Assembly: GCF_901709675.1 (NCBI RefSeq)
Contig: NC_051089.1
Coordinates: 1,615,476-1,679,475 of the forward strand
DNA from: Syngnathus acus
Lineage: Eukaryota; Chordata; Actinopteri; Syngnathiformes; Syngnathidae
DNA length: 64,000 nt
Direction of reading: 5' to 3'
Position numbers and translations under genes: made by a program. Below are positions 29,533 through 41,510 of this stretch, in pieces. The first letter of the stretch is position 1, and each line of letters opens with the position of its first letter. The notes below the pieces were generated by a model that worked only from the letters and a program-made list of their open reading frames with translations, had not been told where the DNA came from and did no database searches.

Positions 29533-31294
29533 GATCAGATTAGCTCTAAAGCTTAACGTTTGCTCCTTCCAAGTGTTTTTGCCAAGTTTTTCCTTTGAAT
29601 GCCCAGCCGTCTAGTTACCATATAAAGCGTATTCCTTGAACCACGTATCTTCGGTTATGAGAAAATATGCCACGGTCTTCATACAGAACATCTGCGAGAA
29701 AACCCTGAGTAATGTTAGGTCGCTCAAGCAAATAAAACAATAAAGAGCAGCTAGCTAGCCAACAGTGTGCTTCTGTAACTGTAGCATACTTGAGGTAGTA
29801 GCCGCAACGCATTAGCATCAGTGCTAATCCACAAAACGTTTGATGAGTTGGTTAAATTTCAACATCTTGAGCTAGCAAAACTAAATCGAAGCCGCGTAAT
29901 GATTAGGGTTTGTGTCACCAGTCCGTGTTATTCATGCTGACAAGGGGGACGATTTCTTTCTTTTTGTTTTTGTTTTCTTTTGCCCAAACGGCTAGCTTGC
30001 ACAACAAAATGGCTCTTCGGTTCATTTGGACAGGTGCATCTTGGGTAAGCGAATTGCGTTCAAGTGCACTTTGGAAAAAAGTATTCTCAAGACATGACAC
30101 ATAAACTTTATGAATATATTTAGATGATACCTTAAAGAATAACATGAAAAGTGTACGTCATGTAATTAATCATCGGGGCTTTCTTTCTTCGATTTTTGTT
30201 TTTTGAAAGCAAGCGATTGATTTAGGAACACGGGTTTCCTGTTACTGAATGGTCTTGAATGCAACTCTGAAGAGTCAGCTCAAGTGAGAGTGGATGCTTT
30301 GGGCGGTGTTTAATTCTGGGTTGACGAGATCTAGCGCCCCCATTCATGCCATATCCCTGCGGTGGTTAGTCACCTGTCAAAATGGACCTGTTGATATTTG
30401 TCTGTCTTTAGCTTTTGTGGTTATTTTAGTGCTAAATCCCTCTGTTTCCAGTCTGTCTCGGTGAGGACGTCTGATCGGTAAGTTATGCCAGCAAGCATGA
30501 GGGAAACTGGGTAGAGTTGGTACACATCGATCGTCTTAAGGGAAAAAAGGCTGTTTTGGAAACGTTGTATTTGTTCATGTAAGTGTCATTCTACTTGTTT
30601 GCGTGTAAATCTGTTTGATCACATTATAAAAAAAACATGGCCAGTCACAAAATGCTTGCTAGCACTTGCATCAGAGCATTCAGTAGAGGCTAACGTTAGC
30701 TTCCTCTTCAATGAATTAAAAACAAGGCAAGATTTCCTCACGACTGTGTCGACTTGCCACGCTGTTCAATTTCATTGTGTCACGTTTTACCAACGTCAAC
30801 AAGTCAATCCCGTGACTGAACTTAGCCTCCATGATTTTGACAGCCTAGCTAGCACTAACGTTAGCATTTGAGGGCGTAGCTTCTGTTTGTATGTGTGCTG
30901 TAGCTTGTAAACATCACAAGAAACAGTCATAAGTGACACACAAAATAGTGTAGAAAGGATAAAAGGAACAATTGTCATATTGTTAGGCTACATCCGATTT
31001 TGGACCTAGCTAAACTCTGGAGTGTACATACAGTATAAGGAAATCATGCAGTAGATCAACTGCATGTACTGTAGCTACTAAGTGCCAAAAACTGTGGATA
31101 GCAAAACCTCTAAACGGCTTTCATTTCTGACATACTTTTTGCCCGCATGTAATATGTCCCTTTCAAATTTGCTCAAAATGTCATTCACCAGTGATCACTG
31201 CATGAAGAGTAATCTATAGCCATACTGATCATTCTTGAACAGACAAAATGATTCCTGCCATTCTTCTTCCTCTAGTTTCAATGCCTTGACCAAG
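29533..31294. other. Divergent cul4a / tgfbrap1 upstream region
   Basis: There is no convincing coding exon. Both genes should start transcription here. An acceptor (CTTCCTCTAG, ending 31275) opens the first coding exon of tgfbrap1, so at least one non-coding exon lies upstream. A possible donor TCTCG|GTGAGG is near 30460. A 31-codon plus-strand frame at 30009 (MALRFIWTGASWV) reads into a GTAAGC and is unassigned. Confidence 0.45.
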
Positions 31295-34200
31295 ATGAGC
31301 GTGAAGGCCTTTGAGCTCATCCCCGCGGTGGAGCGGGACCTCCTCATGGGCGACAAGGCTCGCATCAACATAGAATGTATAGAATGTTGTGGGAAACACT
31401 TGTACGTGGGGACCAACGATTGCTTCATCCATCACTTCCTGCTGGACGAGCTCACTTCCGCCAAAGGGAAACTGACTTACTCGGCTCAGAAGCAGCTGCA
31501 CAAATACTTAGGCCTTAAGAAACCGGTGGCCGAGCTGCGGGCTGCCTCCGCTTTGGAGCGTCTCATCGTCCTTTGCGACGGAATACTTTTTCTTGTGGAC
31601 ATGGTGACGCTGGAAAATGTGCCGTCAGCATCGGGAGGTGATGTCAGGATTAGAGGCGTGACGTCATTCTGCATTAATGAGAACCCGGTGAATGGCGATC
31701 CATTCTGCGTGGAGATGGGTGTCCTTTCTTCGAAGCGTAGGACAGTGCAAATTTACACGGTATATGAGGACAGGGTGCAGCTGCTCAAGGAGGTGAGCAC
31801 ACCGGAGCAACCCTGTGCCGTCAGTCTGGATGGTTACTTTCTGTGCCTGGCGTTGGCCACGCAGTACATGATCCTAAACTACAAAACAGAAGCTGCCCAA
31901 GATCTCTTCCCTTACAACAGCGATGAGCGAAGACCTATCGTCAAAAGGATTGCCCGGGAGGAGTTCCTCTTGGCCGCACCAGGTGGTCTTGGTAGGTTGT
32001 GGAGTGAATGATTCTCCCTTCGTACGATATATCAAGTCTTTTTCACGTCTCCACCCACCAGGAATGTTTGCCAACGCCGAAGGGGCTTCTCAACGAGCCC
32101 CCGTCAACTGGTCCGAGAGTGTGATCGGTGCGGCTGTGTGCTTCCCATACGTGGTGGCCTTGGATGAGAGCTTCATCACCGTCCACAGCATGTTGGATCA
32201 ACAGCTAAAACAGACACTGTCATTCAGGGATGGACACATTCTGCAAGACTTTGAAGGTATCCAATCTTTCTGCTGTCTTTTCCCCCCCCATTTTCCAAAC
32301 AGGATGTGGGGCAGATGAGTTCTGACCCATGAGTGCTGTTTTTTTATTTTTAAAGGGAAGGTGATTGTGGCGTCCACTAAAGCTGTGTATGTTATGGTGC
32401 CCTTGCCGCTGGAGAGACAGATCCAGGACTTACTGGCCAGCCATAGAGTGGAGGAGGCACTTGTTCTTACGGAGGGAGCACAACGAAATATTCCCAAAGA
32501 AAGATTTTTGGTAATAAACAGTCTCTTGATGCTGTCTTCTGTAAGAAAAGATGCGCACGGTGTAGCACAACGCAATATTTTTTTCCTCCTAATTTTGCAC
32601 ACAGATTTTGTACAAAAGGATCCAACAGCAGGCAGGCTTCATTCAGTTTGGCCAACTTGAGTTTGTTGACGCAAAAGAACATTTCAGGTAAAGGTTTCTA
32701 TACGGCACAGAGTCGTCAAAGGCAGTCCACCACATCCCGTTTGTTCTTTTCCGTGTCAGGAAAGGTCAGCTGGATGTGCGCGAGCTGATTTCGCTCTACC
32801 CACTGCTACTGCCAGCTTCTTCCTCCTTCACTCGCTGCCATCCTCCTCTCCACGAGTTTGCGGATCTCAACCACCTGGCACAGGGTGATCAGGACAAAGT
32901 GTTGAAATGCAAGAGGTTCCTCATCACTTATTTGACAGAGGTAACATAGAAAAGTTATTCTCAGAGGGTTTCATGCCACCCACGTGCCTTTGACATACGC
33001 TGCTCACTTTGCAGGTTCGAAACACGGAGGACGTTAACGGGTGCAGAGAAGATGTGGACACTGCATTGCTAAAGTTGTACGCCGAACAGAATCACGAGAG
33101 CCTTCTCGACCTGCTAGCATCAGACAACGCCTGCCTGCTCGCAGACTGCGTACCCTGGCTGGAGAAATATCACAAGTGTGTACTATGCTCTGTGTGTTTT
33201 GTTTTCCATCCCTTTCCTTTCATGAAACAGGTTACCAATATTTTCCCATAAAACTGAAACTGGGCTGCACTTTAGACTTTTTGTTTAATGTTTAATTGAT
33301 GGGGCACCTGACTTCGCTTTCAAGAGTCGTCTGGAGCAATTTCCACCCTATTACTGGTTCTGTCAACTTTTAAGCATACAATATGAAAAACAATATATGA
33401 AAGATTTTTCCTGCTTCCCTGTCGCAGATATTTTGCACTCGGGCTGCTTTACCACTCTAACGATCAGGATCCGGCAGCACTTCAGGTAAAAGCAAACAGT
33501 GACGCCGCACTGATGTGACAGGACAGAATTATTGATGCACTTTTTTTGTTTTATGTCCAGATGTGGATCCGGGTCGCAGACATGGAACTGCAAGACTCGA
33601 CGAGACCTGATCTCTTTGAGTACATTGTCGATTTTCTCACCTCCGCTGCCAATCTGGACCTTGTGTGGAAGTACGCAAACTGGGCTCTACACAAGAATCC
33701 CACTGTAGGTCAACCTCTATGAGTTGCTTGCAGATGACTATTTCCTTGTCTCATGGAATTTAGTTACAATGGTAACCCAGGCATTCATTTTTCTTCATAG
33801 ACAGCTGTCCAAATCTTCACCAAGAGGTGTGCTGGTCAGTCAGACTTGAATCCTGATGACGTCATTACATTCCTGGAAAAGCACAGGGAGGCTCTTCTTC
33901 TCTACTTGGAACACCTGGTGCTTGAACGACGGATTGAGGTACCACTTGGAGAATCTTCTGGATGGGGACAGAAACGGAGCATCTTCTCAAACTTTTTAAA
34001 TACAGTATGAAAGTTTTTAGGGGGATTTTTTTTTCTAGTTATTTCAACATGCAAACCTATAAAATAAGTGCCGCTGTTCAGACTATTTGTGAGGATCTTT
34101 AAATTGCAAATTGGTAAATTGCAGTTCTGATTCTTGTCGGTAGAAGGAGCAATTCCACACGCATCTGGCAGTCTCATACCTGGAAAGGGTCTTTTCTTTA

Positions 34201-35118
34201 CTGTCAGAGTCTGCAACCAATGAAGAGCAGCTCAGTCGATCCAGAGAGAAACTCCAGGCTCTTCTCAGGGAGTCCAATCTTTACAGAGTTCAGTATCTTT
34301 TAGGTGAGATCATCGTGGAAGCATTCTGATGAAGGCTTGCTCTCTTCTGTTTGATGGGGCCACATCTTTTTTTTTTTCTTCTGTGTTTAGGTAAAATAGA
34401 AAACTGTGAGCAACTGCTGCTGGAATGTGCAATTCTACATGGAAAGTTGGAGGAGCACGATAAAGCCCTCCACATTTTAGTGCACAAGCTGAGAGACTTC
34501 CAATCTGCCGAGGCCTTTTGCATTTGGGCCTCGGCTTGTCAGGATTCCGCCTACAGACAGCAACTCTTCCACCGCCTCTTGGGGATATATCTTGACAAAA
34601 GCACCACAAGTAAATCCCAGTCAGCGGTGTGCAATGACCGCAGCGAGCTGGAAATGGCAGCGGTTGACCTCCTGAATCGCCACGGAGAGTCTTTCGATCC
34701 CGTCCACGTGCTGAGGATGCTGCCGGAAAGCTGGTCTCTGCAGCTGCTACGGCCCTTTCTGGGTCGAGCCATTCGGGCGAGTATGCACGCCTCCCGCACG
34801 TCCCAGATTGCTCTCGGGCTCGCCCGCTCCGAACACCTTCAAGTACTGCACGACAAGGTGAGCGCTTCGTTCCATCCATCCATGCAGCCGGACATAGTGG
34901 ATGTAAAAAAAATGTTTTGTGTCCTCCAGTTGAAAGAGACAAAGAAGCCAATTGCCGTGTCAACAAAGAAGGGCTGCCACTTATGCCACAACACCTTCAG
35001 CGAGCCCGACGTGGTGTGTCTGCCGGGTGGCGTGCCAGTCCACACACACTGCGCCGCCCAAAGAGTGAAAAACACGCCAACAAAGAGACAGTTACCTAAT
35101 AGCAACAACCACACGTGA
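31295..35118 (+). CDS. tgfbrap1: TGF-beta receptor-associated protein 1, CORVET tethering subunit (Vps3-like)
   Basis: Exons: 31295-31991, 32062-32256, 32356-32510, 32605-32687, 32760-32940, 33015-33175, 33428-33485, 33561-33704, 33801-33938, 34144-34303, 34391-34857, 34930-35118. They total 2628 bases (875 aa; human 860). An N-terminal CNH (citron homology) beta-propeller (about 20-300) is followed by a helical clathrin-heavy-chain/VPS39-like solenoid. A C-terminal zinc-binding patch CHLCHNTF...HTHC follows. The protein joins VPS8 and the shared class C core to form CORVET, which tethers Rab5 early endosomes. It was first found as a TGF-beta/activin receptor and SMAD4 chaperone. The ATG chosen (MSVKAFELIPAVE) matches the human start. 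An upstream in-frame Met at 31235 lies in the preceding intron. Confidence 0.95.
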
Positions 35119-37284
35119 GCCTTGGCCCATCACGCTCGGTGTCAGTGTCATCTTTGATTGGAAGCGACAAAAGAAAGCGGGACGGACGTGCTGGCTTTTG
35201 ACATGGCTGATGACTTTGGGGACGAGAGCAAAGCATCCTTTGCCGTGGGCAGCTCGGACGGCGGACAGACAGCCACGTGTGTGTTGCAAAAGAGGGAAGT
35301 TTGGGAGACGGTGGGAATAATGAGGTCAAAGTTAAATGACCTGTCCCTTCATAATTTGACAATAAACAGCACCGACTCTACACACAACTAGAGCTTCACT
35401 GTTGCTTTGTCTTTACTTTTCGGTTTCACTCAGCAGGTCTTAGTTCTGTTACAAACTGATTTAATGCAAGAATATATCTTAACATGCTTACAACTCATAT
35501 CTGCATTAGCCTTATGAATCTAACAAGCATCAATGTTAGATGCAAAATTGAAATTGTGACATGAAAAGGCTATTTTTACTCTTTCCCTTCTGCCTTAAGT
35601 TGTGGTTGTTGTAATTAACAACAGGGTTCCCTATTGACGATTATTCACCTCAAAATTAGCATAATTAGTCAGATTGTGACTGACTCCAAACATTTAAAAA
35701 GGGAAGGTGGCATTGCGTTATTATATATATATATATATTACTTGGGACAAATACCTGAAATCACAATCATAATGTAACAAATAATCTAATGCCAAGCAAA
35801 TAATTGAAATACTTTTGTATTTGAAGTGTTGCACTCTGTTTTGAAAATGTATCATACTTTAAAGCAAAATATACAAACTCCATTTTCCATAGCTCTTTTG
35901 AGGAATGTTTTACGGTCTGGCATTAGTATTTTAGTTCCTGTGAGATTAGTGGATTTACATATTTACCCCAAAACAATTGTGTTTAAAGCTGGATCCACAC
36001 TCCAAGAGTTGTCAGTATTTCTTTTGAAAGGCACAAACTAAAGTATGTATATGTTGATTTCTTGTGATCTTTTGTCATCATTCATGACCAGACTTTAAAT
36101 AATTGGGAATTAAAAAAACATGCTGTTGTGTTTTGTGTTCTGTTATGTGCATCAGCAGTTTGTACCTCTGTCGCTTTGCAAATGGTCTACAATGGGGATG
36201 CGGTGTTCAATCTGCAAAACCATCAACATTTAATAAATTCGAAACTAAACACTTGTTGGTCTGGACTCCATGAGCTGCACTTTTAAATTGCAAATTCAAT
36301 TTCTAGATGAATCTGGAGGCGAATTTCTTTGAGTGATTTAGCGCCTCCTGTTGACCCTTGGCTGTAAGCGCAAGCAGGTCAAGCAGTCTGTTGGCTGGCT
36401 TCGAGCTGCCTGCAAAACAAACGCCATCTTTAACCTGACTAACTACTGAAGCAGTCTTTCGGGACGAATCTGGGTTAACGGCTTTGGAGACGAAGCGGCG
36501 TCTGGAAATCTTCAATCCTCGCTAAAATTTACCAATCTTTCGATCGACGATTTATGGATCAATGTTTTTGAGCGGTCGGGCAGTCCGAACGCAGTTTAGT
36601 TGTGTCGGACCTGGTTGACGCAGACGGATAGCTTTTTTTTTTTTTTTTTTTTTAAACAAACAGCTTACTTAGGCGAAATCAGGTAAGTGGAAGATCTTTG
36701 AATATATATTTTACCCCTGAAACATCGTGTGACTCGACAATTTCATATGAATCCTTTTCCAGAATGCGCTTGCTAATGGCTTGGCTCAGCTACATGACAT
36801 ACGAGTGAGCTAGCTAACTCGTGGTGTTTGCGTTGTCAGCAAATTACTGATGCAGTCATTTTGAGAAAAACTACATTGTGTGCTTTTTGCACCGGAAACG
36901 GTTTTAACGACTTTAAGATAACGTGCTGTTTATGAATTGGTCATGAGACGCTCGTGTTTGTTGTGGCAAAAGGGAGGCGTGTCCACCCCCGCGATCATTA
37001 TCAGGTCAGAGGAGTGGTTGCTATGCTAGCACTCAATGTGTTAGCCGACCAAATATCATTATCCCCCAGTCGCCCTTCAAAATAAAATATTATGAAAATT
37101 GTCGTGACAGAATAGAAGAAAGAAATTCCATTTCTAGTCATCATTAATAATCTAATGTATAACAAGAATGTGTAAATAAGGGTTAATAATGGAAATTCCA
37201 TTACTTCAATGTTGTAATTATCTGATCAAGGATATTTTACGATTTTTTACGATGATGACAGTCTACCTGTATGTACCCTCCAGG
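35119..37284. other. tgfbrap1 3'UTR and fbxl3 promoter / leader
   Basis: The tgfbrap1 3'UTR has AATAAA at 35361 and again at 36232. A (TA)n run lies at 35720-35738. A non-coding first exon of fbxl3 seems to end at 36682 (AAATCAG|GTAAGT) and carries an unusual run of about 21 T at 36633-36653. Intron 1 of fbxl3 is then 36683-37283. Confidence 0.5.
36303..36416 (-). other. Exon-like minus-strand frame upstream of fbxl3, unidentified
   Basis: A good acceptor (TTTGTTTTGCAG, ending 36417) opens a minus-strand frame that includes LLDLLALTAKGQQEALNH and stops at 36303. The frame is also open upstream to about 36520, but only from TTG. It looks protein-like but I know no family for it, no upstream exon or poly-A signal was found, and it overlaps the fbxl3 promoter area. 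Confidence 0.15.
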
Positions 37285-39376
37285 ATGAAACGAGGCCTCC
37301 AGGGAACTAAACAGGAGGATGGGGGCGGCACCAGTAGCGGGACTCTCAAGCGGGCTCGTAAACAGAGGCGGGATGCAGAACTTGACGAAGAAGTGGTCCA
37401 CTGGGAATTGCTACCGCAAGAAGTCCTTCTCCACATTTTCCAGTATCTGCCTCTGCTGGATCGAGCCTACGCTTCTCAGGTACACAAGTCCCCAGTCGTT
37501 CTTAACTTTTTGAGAGGATTCTTTCACTTTTCCGGACTTGTACCAGGACCTGATGTGATTTGCATCCGCTTATTGTATGCAGGTGTGCCGGGGCTGGAAC
37601 CACGCTTTTCACATGCCTGAGCTGTGGCGATGCTTTGAGTTTGAGTTGAATCAGCCAGCTAGCAGCTACCTGAAGGCTACACACCCCGACCTCATTAAAC
37701 AAATCATCAAAAGGCACGCCAACCACTTGCAATACGTCAGCTTCAAGGTACCCAACCGTCTATCCGGGGAGACGAGAGATGGCGCCGCGGCTGTGCCGTC
37801 ACATCTTATGTTGGAGTCTGTCTTTTTTTAAACAGGTGGACAGCAGCAGAGAATCGGCAGAAGCGGCATGCGACATCCTCTCTCAGCTTGTTAACTGCTC
37901 GCTGAAAACACTGGGCCTCATCTCCACTGCTCGGCCCAGCTTCATGGAGCTGCCGAAGGTCAGCTTCACTTTTCCAGATGGCACTCAGCATTGAGCTGAA
38001 ATTGCATTTTTCTTTTTCCCCCTGGCTCAGCTATGCCAGCTAGAGAAATCTACACTCGTGCTCATTAGTTTACATAACTTGACCATGTTTAAGGTATGTA
38101 GCATTTTTTTGAGAAAGCACGAGTGATCGGGCCAATTTTCACCGTATTCAAATTCAACTATAAGGTATCGTTAGCATAGCGAGAAGAAAATAATGACATC
38201 GTCCACATTGTCTTCCGTTTTCCCCTCCACCGTTGTCAGTAGTTTATAAATTCTGTGTGACATCCACCATGCACATATACTAAGAAACTAAGATTTTTTT
38301 TTTTGGGATCTGTTCAACAGTCTCACTTCATCTCAGCGCTGACGGTGGTTTTTGTGAACTCCAAATCGTTGTCCTCCCTGAAGATTGATGACACGCCCGT
38401 CGACGACCCCTCCCTCAAAGTCCTGGTGGCCAATAACAGTGACACGCTGAAACTGCTGAAAATGAGCAGTTGTCCTCACGTGTCACCCGCAGGTACTGAC
38501 AACGAGAACAAATTAAGGGATAAGGCCTCGTGATGAATTGTCATTAGCATTGCATTGATCTACAACAATTGCACGATCGCTGCGCAAAGCTGGTGCAGCA
38601 ATCCATCTTAGGCGAGATCAATTCTGTCGGGCCTGAACTCTGAACAAATTTAAAATGAAGTGCATAGTTTGTGGGCCTAAATGCAAATTGCAAATTTCCT
38701 CCTGCGCAATTGTAAGTCGCCTTCTCCTCTCTCAGGCATCCTATGTGTGGCCGATCAGTGCCACGGTTTGAGAGAATTGGCTCTCAATTATCATTTGCTG
38801 AGCGACGAGCTCCTCATCGCCCTTTCCTCAGAGAAGCACGTTCACCTGGAGCACCTGCGCATCGACGTGGTGAGTGAGAATCCGGGCCAGCAGTTCCATA
38901 CGATCAAGAAGAGCAGTTGGGACGCCATGGTGCGCCACTCGCCCAAATTCAACCTGGTCATGTACTTCTTCCTCTACGAGGACGAGTTCGGCCCCTTCTT
39001 CCGTGACGAGCTGCCCGTCACGCATCTGTATTTCGGCCGCTCGGTCAGTAAAGACGTGCTGGGCCGCGTCGGGCTCACCTGCCCGCGCCTGGTGGAGTTG
39101 GTGGTGTGCGCTAACGGGCTGCGGCCGCTGGATGAGGAGCTGATCCGCATAGCCCAACGCTGCACGCAGCTGTCGGCCATCGGCTTGGGGGAATGCGAAG
39201 TGTCCTGCAGCGCCTTTGTGGAGTTTGTCAAGATGTGTGGCGACAGACTGAGCCAGCTGTCAATCATGGAAGAAGTGCTGGTTCCCGATCACCGCTACGG
39301 GCTGGATGATATCCACTGGGAGGTGTCCAAGCATCTGGGTCGCGTTTGGTTCCCTGACATGATGCCCACCTGGTGA
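37285..39376 (+). CDS. fbxl3: F-box/LRR-repeat protein 3, cryptochrome receptor of SCF ligase
   Basis: Exons: 37285-37479, 37583-37747, 37836-37958, 38321-38492, 38736-39376. They total 1296 bases (431 aa; human 428). A Lys/Arg-rich N terminus precedes an F-box (about 40-85: [20 protein letters not shown]). The remainder is a leucine-rich-repeat horseshoe, nearly identical to human FBXL3 from memory, including [20 protein letters not shown] and the terminal [14 protein letters not shown]. That tail inserts into the FAD pocket of CRY1/CRY2. The protein is the substrate receptor of SCF-FBXL3, which degrades cryptochromes and sets circadian period. FBXL21 is the nearest paralogue, but its N terminus and several repeats differ. 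Confidence 0.95.
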
Positions 39377-41510
39377 AGAGATTTTTCGGAGAGAATATTA
39401 ATTCTACTATAAGATACATATATTAAGACACGGGGGCAAAAATAATGAATCTAATTACGTGGGCTCTAAAAGAAATCTTGTAAAATTATTTTCAAGTTGT
39501 CCACGCCATTTGTATATATTTTCTACGTATATTTATATATATATTTAAATGTTTCCGTTTTGACAAAACATTGTTCTCGGAGCAACGTGCAGATTAGTCA
39601 AGTGGCGATTTTAGGGATGACCTTTTCTGTGCAAATCACAGAAATGTCTGGAATCGAAGGGCACATTGTGGCAGTTGTATCATGAAGTCGTGTATTTATT
39701 GAATCATAAAACCGTAACCTGATATAACGGAGAACCCTTCAAATTGCAATCGCTAACAGTTACACTTTTAATTTCGGCTATATACAGACTGTCAACCTTT
39801 GGCGCCGTGTGAACGAACGCTTAATCACTTTTGATAACCGTTTACAAAGCACTTTGAGAGATATAAAAATAACACGTTGATGAGATTAAAATTTCAGAGT
39901 ATGTTTAGGGGTGAACCAGACCTGGTGGTTAAATACTAGGTAACCAGTTCACAGATAATAGAACGGATGGCACTTAGCAATATACAGTGATCACACGTAT
40001 GCATGTTTTGTTTTTCTTTTCAGTATTACAAATTTGAGATCGACACACACATGCACTTTGGTTCCAATGAATGATCACAATCCTTAGCTCTTGAGTATAC
40101 ATATGCATACATATTTGGCCATTTTCATTAGCGCCGTTTCATCTATTAATAAACTCCTGGTAGATTCATTATGATGAATTCCAAATACTTAAGATGAAGG
40201 TCATTCTAAAGGGCACCCTGAACATATTTGATAGCCATCCAACATGATTTGAAATGCATGTGAATGGATGATGTTGGTTTAGTGTGAGCTTCAGAATTTT
40301 TGAAATGTTCCGTGACAGTCCTCAGAATGTACATGCTTGTATGAAACTGAGGGCCTTTAACAAAACTGTACATACCGCATCATCATCTGAGGTTGACGTG
40401 GAGATCATCTCTTTTGTACAACTCAAAAGTTATGTTGGGATTTTTGGCGAATCCAAGGAAAAATAACCCAATCATGCTTGAATGATGTTAATATGCAATT
40501 CAAATTCAACCATGGAAATCAGACTGAATCAGTGCTCCAATAACAAGATGACCCATGAAAATGTATTGCTTTAGTGAGATGTTTTCACGTTTCACTATTT
40601 TTCTTAGCGCTCGAGTGGGAACGTAACTGGATTAAGTCTTAAAATTCATGCAGCATGTTTGTGGACTCACTGAAGGACATCACCCTTGGACCGGTCAATA
40701 AAAGAACCCTTTAAATCATTGTGTTGAAACCTTCCATCCATTTTCTGTACCGCTTTGCCTGTTCAAGGTTGACAATCAGCCTTTGTAGTAATTGATTTGC
40801 AAATGTTCCCCAGTTGCCACATGGGTATGTATGTGTCCATGACCTCGGCAGTGGACTCTGTTCTTTTTTTTTTTTTGCAATACATTATAATGTCTTAATA
40901 AATACATACCATTAGTGGATATAAATATTGTCACTGTATCTGTGTTAGTACAGCTAGAAAATCCATCCTCAAGGTATGTGCACTTGTGCATGAAAAAAAA
41001 TCTTTAAAAAAGGTACTTTTACATACATTTAGTACGTACGGAAAATCTGCATATAATTAACACCCATTGAAATACATCTGAGGGTTGATTATAAGATTTT
41101 TTTTAATGAATCAGTCAATTAATTTCTAATCAGTATACTTGATTTGCGAATAATCGGCATCACTATTGGCTTTAATATTTTATAGGATGAATTATTGGAA
41201 AAGAAAGACGACTCGATACATGACTGAACATGTACTGTTAATGTGGCATTTGCTTCAGATATCTCCCCAATAAAAGACGATCCTATTCTCAATATCTTTT
41301 AAAGTAGAACAATTCGAATCGGTTCAGCAAATCAGGGCGGTGGCGAAGGAGTGTATGTACTGTCTTGATCCAGCGGGCAAGTCTCTTCACGTGGCGTGAC
41401 GCCAGGGGCAAGGCTTCGCCCATCCCAGATAAAACAAAACAAAAACTAGTTCAGCGAGCAACACATCAGTTAACTAAATACGGTTCGATAATCTTGCATG
41501 TCAAGAGGTG
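39377..41510 (+). other. fbxl3 3'UTR and lims1 upstream region
   Basis: The fbxl3 3'UTR is AT-rich and runs to AATAAA at 40697-40702. From there to the lims1 start I saw no gene or named repeat. The lims1 promoter should lie around 41300-41500. Confidence 0.5.
40697..40702 (+). terminator. Polyadenylation signal of fbxl3
   Basis: AATAAA about 1.3 kb after the stop. Confidence 0.55.

Noticed and set aside
31235-31294. Upstream in-frame Met (MNRQND...) for tgfbrap1
   Set aside because: An acceptor CTCTAG ends at 31275, so this is intron; the start MSVKAFEL matches the human protein.
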